Both the position numbers and the translations under genes were made by a program. DNA of 64,000 nucleotides from Cafeteria roenbergensis (lineage: Eukaryota; Sar; Bigyra; Bicosoecida; Cafeteriaceae). Under the pieces are notes generated by a model that ran no database searches, had not been told where the DNA came from, and worked only from the letters and a program-made list of their open reading frames with translations. Shown piece by piece: positions 39,601 through 48,400 of the stretch. The DNA lies in the NCBI GenBank assembly GCA_008330645.1, contig VLTN01000005.1:434001-498000 (forward strand), in the 5' to 3' direction. Every line of letters begins with the position of its first letter. Within the stretch, counting starts at the first letter, position 1.

Positions 39601-42107
39601 CGTCCTCCCGCGAGGAGCAGGCCAAGAACGCGGGGCTCTCGCTGGAGGCGCCGCCGGAGGACGGCGACGCCGCGGTCAAGGCCCGCATCGAGGCGATCAA
39701 CACCTTCCACACCGACGCGCTCTACCGGTACGCCTGCCGGGCCCTCTTCGAGCGCCACAAGCTGCTGCTCTCGCTGCAGATCACCGCCCGCAAGCTGCGC
39801 GCCGAGAAGGCGCTCTCCAAGCCTCTGTGGGACTTCTTCCTCAAGGGCGGCCAGGTCCTCAACCGGGCGGAGCAGAAGCGCAACCCCACCGACTGGCTCG
39901 ACCAGGCCGGCTGGGACAACGTCACCACGCTGGACACGCTGCCCGGCCTCTCGGGGCTCTCCAGCTCGCTCGAGGCGGGGCCCGGAGAGTGGGAGATCTG
40001 GTACAAGTCCGAGGCGCCCGAGGAGGAGGACGTCCCGGGCGGCTTCGACGGGCGCCTCACGGAGCTGCAGCACATGTGCCTGGTGCGCGCCATCCGCCCG
40101 GACCGCGTTCTGCGCGTGGTCAAGTCCTTCGTCTCCTCCAACCTCGGCCCGCAGTTCGTCGTGCCGCCGCCCAACACGGTGCGCGAGCTGCTCGAGGTGT
40201 CCGACGAGGTGACCCCGGTCATCTTCGTCCTCAGCCCGGGCGTGGACCCGACCAAGCAGCTGCTCGCACTGCTGGACTCGGAGCGCTCGCGCCTGCGCGC
40301 CATCGGCCGCGACGAGGAGGCCGGCCGCCTCCAGCTCGAGTACTGCTCGCTGGGCCAGGGCCAGGCGCCCGTTGCCACCCGCATGATCCGCACGGCCCTC
40401 GCGGAGGGCACGTGGGTCTTCCTGCAGAACTGCCACCTGTCCATCAGCTGGATGCCGGCCATGGAGAAGATCATCGAGGAGTACGTGGAGGCCGCCAAGG
40501 CGGTCGCGGACGGGGAGGAGGTCCGCAGCGGCCGCGCCCCGGCTCCGGGCTTCCGCCTCTGGCTCTCGTCGAGCCCGCACCCCAACTTCCCCATCTCCGT
40601 GCTGCAGCGCGGCATCAAGATGACCACGGAGCCCCCCCGCGGCCTGCGGGCGAACCTCCAGCGCCTCTTCGGCCTCGTGGACCAGGACGCCTTCCGCCAC
40701 AACGTGGCCACCTGCCCGCCCAGCACCTACCAGCGCCTGCTCTTCGCGCTCTGCTGGTTCCACTCCGTGCTCCTGGAGCGCCGCAAGTTCAAGTCCCTGG
40801 GCTGGAACATCCCCTACGAGTTCACCAACGCCGACTTTGCAATCTGCGACGACATCCTCTCGACCTACCTCCGGACCTACCCCGACGCGACGCCCTGGGA
40901 CGCCATCCGCTACCTCGTGGCCGAGGCCAACTACGGCGGCCGCATCACGGACGACCTCGACCGCCGCCTCTGCAACGTGTACGTCCGCCAGTTCTTCTGC
41001 GACGACGCCCTCGACGAGGACGAGTACCGCCTCGCAGACTCCCCCGTCTACGTCATTCCGCCGGACGGGCCCTTCGAGTCCTACCTCGAGTACATCGAGA
41101 CGCTGCCGGACAACGACCCGCCGGCGGCCTTTGGCCAGCACTCCAACGCGGACATCCAGTCGGCCATCGAGGACAGCCGCAACCTGCTCCTCACGGTGCT
41201 CTCGCTGCAGCCGCGGGACGTGTCCAGCGCCGGCGAGAAGGACGAGGACCGCGTTCTGGCCCTGGCCGCGGACCTCGAGAAGCAGGTCCCCGAGCCCTTC
41301 CACGGCGAGACCGTCCGCGCGCTCCTGCGGGTGCGCGAGGACCCGGCCCCGCTCAAGACGGTGCTGTTCCAGGAGACGGACCGCTACGCCCAGCTGCTGA
41401 CGCGCATGCGCAGCAGCCTCGTGGCCCTCCAGAAGGGCATCCAGGGCCTGGTGGTCATCACGGCCGACCTGGAGCAGATGTTCGACGCGCTGCTCAAGGG
41501 CCGCGTGCCCGACGCCTGGGCCTTCTGCTACCCCTCCCTCAAGCCGCTCGGCTCCTGGATGGGCGACCTGGTGGAGCGGTGCTCGCAGATGCGCGGCTGG
41601 GTGGAGGACGCCATGCCGCCCACCATGTGGCTGGGCGGCTTCACCTACCCCACGTCGCTCCTCACGGCCGTGCTGCAGGTCAAGGCCCGCAAGGACACAG
41701 TGGCCATCAACAAGCTCACCTACACCTTCCCCATCGTGGACCGGCCCGCCAATGGCATCAAGGCCGCGCCGGAGGACGGCGTTTTCGTGCGTGGCCTCTT
41801 CCTCGAGGGCGCCCGCTGGGACTTTGACGAGGCCAAGCTCGTGGAGCCGCAGGCCATGAGCCTCTACGAGACGATGCCCGTGGTGCACTTCCTGCCAGTC
41901 ATCCCGCGCGCCGAGGGCAAGAAGCGTGCCGGCGGCGTCGCCGACGGCGCCGCCATGTACAGCTGCCCCATGTACCTCTACCCGGTGCGCACGGGCACGC
42001 GCGAACGCCCGTCGTTCATGAGGATGGTGGAGCTCAACGCGGGCGACTTCACGTCCGACTTTTGGATCAAGCGGGGCACAGCGCTTCTGCTGGCGCTGGC
42101 GCAGTGA
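27648..42107 (+). CDS. DNAH2: Inner-arm dynein heavy chain, DNAH2 type (I1/f beta)
   Basis: A single frame of 4,819 residues with no intron seen. The tail opens with the DNAH2-specific block (VIETFLYNPESPRL, TMDNIRSNVQFGLV, GKTVLYLPDE). Motor P-loops: AAA1 GPAGTGKT at 2070, AAA2 GLTLSGKT at 2350, AAA3 GATGTGKT at 2692 and AAA4 GVGGSGRQS at 3048. The stalk coiled coils and microtubule-binding domain follow, then AAA5, AAA6 and a C-terminal domain ending TDFWIKR-type sequence (SDFWIKRGTALLLALAQ). The region WYDRSKQSWKHIVDIQL and the ending AAMYSCPMYLYP track human DNAH2 rather than other classes. DNAH2 is one heavy chain of the two-headed I1 inner arm that regulates flagellar waveform. Two Ala/Gly-rich insertions (about residues 1090-1140 and 3230-3285) are unusual. 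The ATG at 27648 was chosen because the 169 codons upstream look non-coding. Confidence 0.93.
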   Translation: MASAAAAAAVSSPARSSGGAAVSAVVGAASPASPTQPAASTARPARPFGPSEVVVWVRRCVRLRGLRPSMWTDDHDKVIETFLYNPESPRLVAYMSKVDGKDELALLTPFSAVPVAPRQYFYVARTTNNALTMDNIRSNVQFGLVSNGSMDSMLRFLRGAVMQSIRSTVAWPASMRKDFVAQVHKFTASLVEASNQAKGKTVLYLPDEPLPEKPTAANMDKELAQLLDATVLHWTRQVREVVSQQQDMSSQAAETAGPLDEIAFWKRRTADLSSIATQLQQDGVRRVVACLRAVKSRYLGPFGDLAEAIESGSARAEDNERFLSVLQDVCERMAAASPTEVPALLPDLLSRIRFVSEACAYFRDPAKLSGLLRKVSNEVIHRCVAAIDLDAVFGGDVLGVQEVLETCLSCCQAWVDEYKRTVESVEAAHDAAAAEAVFLPGCRWDLDEKSIFAQLNAFRQRCRDLIQVCLAQVQFARRCVRGSGDQAPLPFFGGSRGPEVAEGLRTIEGQFAAAMEPLRAGKADILDVKKANWPEINTLFKVSVKELDVMFGNVIDNAFEGVESVEMAVSLIEAFAMLARRPNIVKAVAKHTQGVFSLFESKLIETKAYFERMAESPPLRPEEPPFAGAALWTRGLMDPLERDWHRLEKAMAYLPECDEMLDAQKLFREHQASYAAHISRLFTRWTTSLSVQLRDADAVNKRLETPLLTRSSAAAAGEEEEDDGPNGIKALTKERMVDRSASGRLENNFDKGLTRLFAEVHGWEKFGGTHIIPFHAMDLKNNQREKLRTSSEHVMDVVRDYNSLLDSILPDERRLFSSAMQQLDRDIMPGLTRITWRTEPAQAELFMRRCRTRTAQAQAVVDRFHALRQRVGRICERIAATPLVDIDRSRPYPEGVFERSQSRHRESVRRTLASLHEEHKDLLTEMYGFFREAPASVQRAWVKYVRGVDDRVHRAMRSTVKSSLQLLQRIICGDPKAETDQQPLLKVTLTLSQKGVICQPDIVSMLEMMSSVTRSLLNVTAAVPRLLDVLPAFVSGYRASNASLENELAAAARAAGLATEETPNIEAAELAMAHGLASKPYKPPPQRLGAPGPAGGALSAAASPAGGAAAAAAAGGALGTAKDAGDAAAGGAAGAAALTVPGHLAPGEQPVTELGVGPESGQPPFFDKISNESELLGIMAQIMEGMGKTMQSLETRSQVFDRYEQLWSKPKDRFFARYASPPKPVDAFSKHITMYHEYENDIRDRETAYQDFDFVHVDHSVLKQQLIGHCEQFQRGLTDILHDQAKEKLTSLVTRLRSTAERLARTPADLTELRESTNLQRTTQANIESIEAEFAPIDAMYALLEKQEVSLQIGELSMRDSLPGLWEEVKESLGAAEGIIKKAKSAMKKGLQDDLMNFQALAGQVAKEATTGLPTRDQESVAVARAMMHEFETKCAGARERLRRLGPGLEVFDIPVPDPEELREVETKLEQLKGIWDLYGEWEEAWTEWSTGTFSSLDTEDLEMRAGKFKQRLGRMRELAKWPVYSALEIKIKNFLSTMPLISDLGDEAMRARHWGLLKTEVGKDFDQRSSEFTLAKVFELRLYDHADFVAELSNSARQELKIEKELASIDTIWASMPIEMAPYKEDFWKITTTEDLFQQLEENMGTLSTIKGSKYYKSFQAAIDGWESRLNLVSEVIELQLQVQRAWMYLESIFIGNETIKKSLPSESALFAQVNAAYREKTAEMAEDRIALRACSAEGYLEDLTAMDEKLDGIQKSLDRYLEQRRQDFPRFYFISNADLLEILGQSNNPKNVAKHFKACFEGVKNMDIVRGSADGTSKAWEARDMTSPDGERVLLERPAPLIGAVEFWMNIIEDYMKLTVCQKLTQTIAAYNLVRKTPMGPKKLKRIRTWIEQYPGQLLITTGMIQFTRQGEVALDKTAAGDAKALKKLVKGQRIYLKLLAAIVQDKDLAKLNRKKTVALITMELHTRDVLQRLYRGGASSRDDFLWLSQVRMEAVASHSGINAGSADVREMSREYSACVCRQTTSELEFGYEYQGNNGRLVVTPLTDRCVLTLTTALFMNRGGAPAGPAGTGKTETVKDLGKNLAKYVVVTNCSDQLDYISVGRMFSGLVQSGSWGCFDEFNRIQIEVLSVVAQQVMSIMEAIRMRKPRFWFMENEIRCRPCGIFITMNPGYAGRTELPDNLKSLFRPVAMMVPDMQLIAEVMLAAEGFEDALPLAEKTVTLYDLMVQQLSKQSHYDYGLRSLRGVLVCAGALKRDNPKHDEELIVLRAIRDMNVPKFIKEDKDLFMLLLGDLFPGMELPESEQGNLGRAIDECMRVAGLQSVPIIKQKCIELRDSKETRHCNMLVGLTLSGKTTTWKMLADARTMLAKEGVEGYSPVRIRALNPKSISMQELYGSFDIQTMDWTDGILSAVFRDFSKDERPDDKWLVLDGPVDTLWIESMNTVMDDNRTLTLINGDRISMSSSMRLVFEVRDLAVASPATVSRAGMIYLDGADLGYMPFVRSWVQRATAGSGASQAADSELLHALFDKWVPTVLEYKRLNCTEPVPTTQFNTVISLCRLFDACARRPDAGLDRGSLGDDAFASYCEKWFVFCVVWSIGGAVDEASRRHMTDCIREVDSVFPPVGSVYDYFVDPATREFKLWSEVVDAGWTPPPGAPFSRLIVPTQDTERNKYIMVRLLEKHLPFLVVGATGTGKTVLVQQLLDGLARETWGRLTLNFSAATNSKTVQDIMEGALEKKSKDKMGPPGGRKLVVFVDDLNMPKKDEFGSQPPLELLRQWIGYGGWYDRSKQSWKHIVDIQLACAMGPPGGGRTVISERLQSCFSVINFTFPGEKEVQHIFEAILRPSLSTEAGFAEEVADSVPALVAMTVGVYQGVVSTFLPTPQKAHYLFNLRDIARVVQGLLRATPENFSTKDSLLKLWTHESMRVFSDRFTSFDDGERFRRKILDSQLSKHTDAFYDKVVEDCEAPEAGPVVCAMHPPGETRPYEEIRDLEKLKSHLEASLMDYNDDPKNISMELVLFRDALRHVARIHRVLSQPRGNALLVGVGGSGRQSLARLAAFVTGEMAVFQIEITKHYSSKEFREDLKTLCGKAGVEGRPTCFLFSDTQIKEESFLEDINNILSSGEVPNLYEKEELGPIYDSLRPVAKRAGVGEAADELWAFFVERVRANLHVVLAMSPVGDGFRDRTRKYPALVSAATIDWFHAWPIEALTEVALKFLDGVVFPKSEAPADAAGGAAQEASAKSSGSKSSGGAARASAAGAAAASAVSSKQAGGDSAATASLKRAVAVVFAGTHKSVTTASQRMLLELKRHNYVTPTNYLELVRGYRELLDEKRAEVGESRDKLVNGLAKLDEAREQVDSLSVVLKDKTKQVADSTKACEDMLADIMSERAVADAQKKEVEETSARIEVERKDCQTIADDANRDLQRAMPMLERAMEEVNKLDKSAVAEVKNYTSPPDKVELTLDGVMILFKLKPGWDVAKRKLSEADFLRQVLDFDKSNISESTLRKLQKYINDPNFTPEKVASQSKAAAVLCSWVVAIDTYAKVSKEVEPKRERLRIATQTLDAKEEALADAQDKLAAVVARVEDLAQRHQKAVDEKNALKDEADALSSKLERASKLIDGLGSEKVRWQASISSLTAQMGALPGDVLVASGFLSYAGPFDTTYRAQLVQGWLAMTKENGIPQSADFDFTDFLARPTDVRAWNIQGLPADSFSTENGVIVTRGRRWPLMVDPQGQANKWIRKLEAAELKITDLKAKDYLKVLESCIVYGLPYLLQDVEQELDPSLEPVLAKAIVVRGSRKTIRLGDKELDYSDSFRFYLTTKLSNPHYTPEVSTKTTIVNFSVKEEGLEQQLLAVVCVLEKPKLEQRKRDLVVSVANGKKQLVELEDRILHLISATKGSLLDDAHLVDTLQESKITAQSVQEEMQTAAVTEKSIDEIREGYRPVAERASLLYFVLSDLSSVDPMYQFSLDAYVDLFKLSIASSREEQAKNAGLSLEAPPEDGDAAVKARIEAINTFHTDALYRYACRALFERHKLLLSLQITARKLRAEKALSKPLWDFFLKGGQVLNRAEQKRNPTDWLDQAGWDNVTTLDTLPGLSGLSSSLEAGPGEWEIWYKSEAPEEEDVPGGFDGRLTELQHMCLVRAIRPDRVLRVVKSFVSSNLGPQFVVPPPNTVRELLEVSDEVTPVIFVLSPGVDPTKQLLALLDSERSRLRAIGRDEEAGRLQLEYCSLGQGQAPVATRMIRTALAEGTWVFLQNCHLSISWMPAMEKIIEEYVEAAKAVADGEEVRSGRAPAPGFRLWLSSSPHPNFPISVLQRGIKMTTEPPRGLRANLQRLFGLVDQDAFRHNVATCPPSTYQRLLFALCWFHSVLLERRKFKSLGWNIPYEFTNADFAICDDILSTYLRTYPDATPWDAIRYLVAEANYGGRITDDLDRRLCNVYVRQFFCDDALDEDEYRLADSPVYVIPPDGPFESYLEYIETLPDNDPPAAFGQHSNADIQSAIEDSRNLLLTVLSLQPRDVSSAGEKDEDRVLALAADLEKQVPEPFHGETVRALLRVREDPAPLKTVLFQETDRYAQLLTRMRSSLVALQKGIQGLVVITADLEQMFDALLKGRVPDAWAFCYPSLKPLGSWMGDLVERCSQMRGWVEDAMPPTMWLGGFTYPTSLLTAVLQVKARKDTVAINKLTYTFPIVDRPANGIKAAPEDGVFVRGLFLEGARWDFDEAKLVEPQAMSLYETMPVVHFLPVIPRAEGKKRAGGVADGAAMYSCPMYLYPVRTGTRERPSFMRMVELNAGDFTSDFWIKRGTALLLALAQ

Positions 42108-42494
42108 TGCGCGCGCGCCTCGCGTGTCACGTCTGCTCCGTGCGTGTCACACTTGCGTGTCTTGTGCGTGCGTGCGAGTTTCACGGCGGCGGGACGAATG
42201 GCAGACGCTGCTGGTCGCGGCTGGCAACGGACTTGGCGCACACACACACACGCACACGCAAAGTTGTCGTTCAACGCGCACCGGCAGAACACTCACACGA
42301 AGCGATAGCACGCAGCATCGGCGCGCCTCTCCCTGCGCCGCACAAACGTTTGCACAAGCACGCGGCCGAGTCCCGCGCATTGGGGGCCAAAACTTGGCAA
42401 ACCCCTGAGAATTTGCTCAGGCCGCCGCCAACCCGCCCCTTGGTGTTGGGTCGCTCGGGCTCGCGGCGCGCGGACAAGCATCCGCGGGCGGGGC
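42108..42494. other. Convergent intergenic region with (CA)n microsatellite
   Basis: A 387-bp gap between the 3' ends of the two dynein genes. A CA run lies at about 42237-42260, and further CA-rich bits lie near 42287-42303. No gene was seen. Confidence 0.65.
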
Positions 42495-45400
42495 TCAGTC
42501 GTCCAGCATGGACAGCAGCGCCACGCCACGCCGGACCCAGTGGTCCACGGGCTGATCCGTCGGCAGGTAGACTGTGGTGACGAAGTTGGTCGAGTGGCCC
42601 GTGGTCGACAGCGTGCCTCGGCGCTCGGAGGTCTTGTAAAAGGGCGCAGCGTAGCTGCCCTTGGTGGAAAAGTCCTTCGACTCCACAGGGCGCAGCCAGA
42701 TGCAGGGCATGCGGCAGAAGAGCACGCCGGGGAGCATCTCCGCCATGCGCTGGGTGTCATCGTCCCAACGCGCGCCCTCCAGGAAGAGGCCGTGGATCAA
42801 GACGCCGTCCTCCGGCGCCTCCTTCACCCCGTCCTCGCGGAACGGCTTGACCGCCGTCGCGAAGTCCAGCGTGTCGATCGCGATCTTTGTCTTGCGCGCG
42901 TACATCTGCAGCGCCCCGGTCATGAAGCCCTGCGGGAAGAAGAAGCCGCTGATCCAGAAGCTCGGCGGCGGGCCGTCCCGGACCCAGCTCTCGACAAAGG
43001 CCACACGCGCGAAGAAGTCCTCGATCCACGAGGCGAGGGGCTTCAGCGACGGGTACGCGGCAGCCTCCCATGCAGGCGGGACCTTCTGGAACAGGAACGC
43101 CTGGTACATGGTCTCAAGCGCCGGCGACATGACCACCAGGCCCTTGATCGCCTTCTCCAGCTCGAGGAGGGAGGACCGCACCTCGTGGATGAGCACGTTG
43201 AACCTGTCCATCTCCTGCGCGCAAAACACGCCGAGCGAGTTCATGCTGCCGTCGGCGATCTTGGCGAACGTCGTCTCGCTGCTGCCCTTGCGCGTCAGCA
43301 TGCCGGGCAGCCGCGATGCGATGCCCTCCGCCACGACGCGGACCTGCTCGTCCGGAGTGAGCGACTTGGGGGCACCTGCAGCGCCTCCCGCCGCTGCCGA
43401 GTCGCCGCCCTCGCCCTCGTCGCCAGCCGCGCCGTCGCCGTCCCCGTCCCCGCCCTCGTCGCCGTCGCCGCTGCTGCTACTGGAGCTGCCCCCGCCGCCT
43501 CCGGAGGCCTGGATCTTGATGATGGTGTCGAGAAGCTCATTCGTGTCCTTCTGCTGCAAGGAAATGGCCGCGTTCTCGTGCAGCCCGAACACCTCGGGCG
43601 GGTCGTCGGCGGGAAGCGACTCCACGAAGGCGCGAGCGTCCTCCAGCGTGCCGTCTGTCGGCGCAAAGTAGGTGCCTGACTCGCTGAACTTGTAGGAGTC
43701 GCTCTCCACGGCCTCGGGGCAGTAGTACCGGCGGAGGATGGCCAGGTTGGTGCGGTTGTCCTTGTTGTCCGTGATGCGGCCGCCGTAGATGATCTCCCCC
43801 GTGATCTTGATGAGCGTCTCGTAGGGCACGGTGGGCTGCTCGTCGAGGTACATGCGCAGGTTCATCTGGCCCGTCTTGAGGTCGGACTGCATCCACTCGT
43901 AGGGGATGTTCCAGCCGATGGCGCCGTACTTGCGGCGCTCCAGGGCCACCGCGTGGTAGAACCCGAGGGCAAACATGAGCTTGTGGAAGGCCTCGGGCTT
44001 GGAGCACGACGCCCACTGCTCCTCCGTCACGTCCAGGAAGGTGCGACGGAGGTTGGCCTTGAGGCCGCGGGGCGGCTCCTGCGTCAGCTTGATTCCGTTC
44101 TGCAGCACGGGCACCGGGAACTTGGACGTCGGCATGGACGTCAGCCAGAGCCTGTAGTCCGGGTGCGCGGGCGGGTCGGCGGCCGACGCCTGCTCCAGCA
44201 GCGCCTCGAGCTTGGGGAGCCACGACACGGCCAAGTGGCAGTTCTGCAGGCACACCCAGTCGCCGGTGCGGCGGGCCTCCGCCATGGCCCGCTCCGCGAC
44301 GGGGCCCTGGCCCTGCCCGAGGGAGATGGACCGCAGGCCCGGCCCGCCCTTGCCCTTCTCGTCGGCCAGCTTGAGCAGGTAGTCGATCGGGTCCGCGCCT
44401 GGGCTGAGAACGAAGATGATGGGCACCTCCGCACTGGAGTCGTCGTAGGCGCCGCTCAGGTCAAAGGGCGGCGCCTCCGTGAACGTGTCGCCCAGCACCC
44501 TCCTGACGTACTCGCGCACCGAAAAGGTCGTCTTGTCCTCGCGCAGCGTGCGGAGGACAAGCAGGCGCTGGAACGGCGTCAGCGACCCCTCGAGGTCCCC
44601 GGGAAGGGCTTGCAGGTGCGGCTCCGCGTGCCCCGCGAGCGACGCCCACTCCTTGGGGCTCTCCGCGAGCCGCCCCGCCACGCACTCGAGCGAGCTGGCG
44701 GCCCCGCCCAGCGCGCAGGCTGTGCCCCAGGCCTTGTCGCTGAGCTGCCACGCGCGCGCCGAGCAGCCGCTCGGCTTGGGCGGCACCTTGGGCTGGTCGC
44801 CTCCCGCCGAGGCGAGCGCGCCGAGCACGAAGAAGCGCCACTCCTCGTCCGTGACGACGGCCGCCGCGCGCTCCACCTCGACTGCGACCATGAAGGCGAA
44901 GAGCAGCTTGTGGACCTCGAAGAGGCCGCGGCACACGTTGACGTAGAAGGCCAGAGTGATGTCGTCGATGAGGATGGCGAGACGGCGCTCCAGCTCGTCG
45001 GAGGACTCGGAGCGCTCGATGCGCAGCGAGTAGAGCCGCGAGAAGGCCTGCAGCGAGTACTGGTACATGTGGTCCACGGCCGCCAGCGAGGCGATGACGA
45101 AGTAGAGAACGGACCCGCGCTTCGCGACCGGCCGGTAGAGCTCGCGAGCCTCGTTGATCTCCGCCGTGGTGCGCTCCGCCTCGGCCATGCGCTTGCCGAT
45201 GGCCAGGGACGTCTCCTTGGACCGGCCAAGCGAGTCGATGAGCGCCTCGTCGTCGAGAATGTCGTCCCCGGCCTCGGCGAGCATCTGCAGGATGCTGTCC
45301 TCGATCTCCTTGAGCTGGCGCTTGTCGGAGGCGATGGACACGATGAGCTCGTCCTTCTTCTCCTCCAGCTCCGGCCGCTCGTGCGCCACCACGTCCACGA

Positions 45401-48400
45401 GCAGCTGGTCCTCCAGGCCGCGCTTGGTCACGGTGAAGTTGATCACCGTCACCTTGACGCACACCTCGGGCATGTAGTGCGGGTTCGCCAGCTTGGTGGT
45501 GATGTAGAACCGGAAGTCGTCGCTGTACGGGACGTCGGTGTCGCCGAGGCGCAGCACCATCATGCCCTGCTTCTTGAAGACCTGCTTCAGCAGCACCGGC
45601 TCCAGCGCCGGGTCGAGGTCCTCCTCCACGTTCTCGAGCAGCACGGGCTGGCCGAAGCGGATTCCCGTCTCGAGGGTCCGCAGGAAGTCCGCCTCCGAGA
45701 GCTTGATCACCTGCAGGCTGTTGTCGCGCTGCATATTCTTGATCCACTTGTTGGCCTGCCCCTGCGGGTCGATCATCAGCGGCCAGCGGCGGCCGCGGGT
45801 CACAAACAGGCCGTTCTCCGTGCTGAACGCGTCGGCGGGCAGCCCCTGGATGTTCCACTCCCGCACTGCCACGGGGTCGGCCAGCACGCGGCTCAGGTCG
45901 AAGCCGTCGTCGACGGGGATGGAGAGCGCCACGCACTCGTCCACCCACTTGGAGGTCAGGTCCCGGCGGAACTCGGCGGTGAAGGGGCCCAGGTAGGCGA
46001 TGCAGCCCGCGGCCAGCACGATGTTGCCCACCAGGTTGTGCCGGTCCCTGCGAAGCTGCTGCGCTGCGGCGCGCCAGCGCTCCGACTCGGAGCCGAGGCC
46101 GTCGGTCAGCTTCTGGGCGCGGCCCAGGCGCAGCTGCGTGGCCGTCGACTTGGCCTCGAGGTCCTCCTTCTTGGCCAGCGAGTCCTCGTAGGAGCGCTGC
46201 AGCTCCGCGACGCGGTCCTGGATGCGCTTGAGCTCCCGCCGCTTGACCTCGAGGACGCCCTGCGCCTCGGACAGCTCGGCCTGCGCCTCCTTGAGCTTGG
46301 CCTTCTTGGGCTCGATGGTCTTGGCCACCGAGTCGTACTTGTGCATGGCGCGCACCCACATGCAGAGGCTCTTGGCAGCGCTGGAGGTCTTGGCCACCGT
46401 GTCCGGCTCGAACTCGACGTCGCGGATGTACTTGGTGATCTTGCGGATGATCTTGGGGTCGATGTTGTCCTTGTCGTACGTGCGAAGCGAGTCGAGGAAC
46501 TTCATGTCGCCGAGCAGCTTCTTGGCCTCGTCCCAAGAGGGCTTGGCGCCGAGCAGGATGCAGACAGCCTCCATCACCTTGGCCACCAGCGCCGGCGGCT
46601 TCGCGAAGGACTTGACCTCCTGGATGTCCTTCTTGTCAAGAGTGTCCAGGGCCTTGATGGAGCTGTGGTACGCAGGCATGGCCTCCTCCAGGTCGCGCTC
46701 GCAGTCGTCCTTGATGGCCTTCACGTTGGCTGCCACCTTGGAGGTCTCGGCCTCGTCCTTGGCAGCCTGCGCCGCCGCGATGTCGGCCTCCTTCTGGTCC
46801 ACGGCCAGCTCCTTGAGAAGCGTTTCCGTGTCCTTCTTCGCCTGCGCGAGCTCGGGCTGCATCTTGGTCAGCTTCACCTGGAGCTCCGCCACCATCTCGT
46901 TCGCCTCCGCGATCTTGCGAAGCCCGCCCTCGTACCGCGAGATTTTCGCCTCGACCGACACCCGCTGCTCCGCGAGCATGGAAAAGTACAGGCGCAGCAG
47001 CTCCAGGTACGACGTGGGAGTGGTGTAGGTGGTCCGGCGCTGCTCGCGCAGGAAGCGGGCGGACGCAACCTCAACGCCCTTGTGGACCGTCACGCACATG
47101 CGGGCCAGCGGCTCCACGTAGTCGCGCACGCCGAGCGTCTCGTCTGCCTTGCCGAGGAAGGCGTCCGCGACGGAGCTGAGGGCCTCTGCAGGCCACGCGC
47201 TGAACCAGTCGATGGTGCAGCAGTTGACGAGGGCGGGGAACATGCGGCAGCGGTTCCGGAACGACGAGCCAATGGGCGAGAAGGCCAGCACGATGTGCAG
47301 CCGCTCGCGGACGCGCTGCACGTAGAGGGCCATGATGTTGTCGCGCGTGTCGATGATGCCGGCCTCCCTGCAGAAGGGCCGCACCCCGTTGATGATCTGC
47401 TCCATCTCGTCGACGGCGTAGAGGTTGGGGACGTCGCCAGAGTTGAGCAGGTTGTTGATGTCCTCGAGGAAGGACTCCCCCTTGATCTGCGTGTCCGTGA
47501 GGAGGAAGACGACGTCCTCGCCCTGAATTCCGCAGAGGAAGAGCGTCTGCTTGAGGTCCTCGTGCCACGCGTCGGTGTTGTAGGTGCGCGTGATCTCGAT
47601 CGACTTGCACTTGAAGTCGGCCACGAAGGACGCCAGGCGCGTGAGGCTCTGGCGGCCGGAGCCGCCGACGCCCACGAGCAGCGCGTTGCCGCGGGGCTGC
47701 CTGAGGATGCGCGCGATGCGCGACACATGGGCGATGGCGTCCTTGAAGAAGACGAGGTCCATGGAGTTGGGGAAGGTGACGTTGAACTCGTCGAGGTACT
47801 CCTTGAAGAGCTCCGGCAGCTCGTCGGGCTCGGAGATCTCGCGGTAGCGCTTGTCGTCGCGGGAGAGGTAGTCGCCGAAGAGGATGTCTCCGAAGGAGTC
47901 CACCGACCACGCGGAGGCGTCCTCGACCACGGCGGCGAGCGGGCCCTCCGCGATGGCTCGAGCGCACATGTCGTTGAACAGGCCGCGGTCGTCGTCGTCC
48001 ACGAGGCGGTCCCTGAAGACGCGCGCCTCCTCGTGCAGCCACAGCCGCAGGAGCGCCGGCGCGTCCACCAGGTGGGGGCGGTCCACCATTAGCACGCCCT
48101 GGAAGACCTTGGAGAGGTCGCGCAGGTTGAACGTGTAGTGCGACTTGGCGGGCGTTGGCAGCATCTCCTTCTCCACCTGGAGGTACACGCCGACCGCCGA
48201 GGCGACGATGGGGGCGGCCACCGGCTCCAGCTCCGGCGCCGAGTCGCTGAGGAAGCCGCCCAGGATGGACGTGAAGATGAGCCGCATGCTGAACTCGGAG
48301 AGCGCGGTGAGCCACAGCATGTGGAAGTGGCGCAGCAGCCGCGGCGTCACGGGGTTGCGCCCGCCGCCGGGCGGGGCGCATGCCGAGGCGAAGACGCAGC

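Noticed and set aside
43953-48092. Long plus-strand open frame (about 1,380 codons) opposite DNAH6
   Set aside because: Its sequence mirrors the dynein codons on the other strand, and in GC-rich coding DNA the antisense frames lack stops. The same applies to 49674-53474 (+), 34905-38669 (-), 38949-41888 (-) and 29865-32309 (-).
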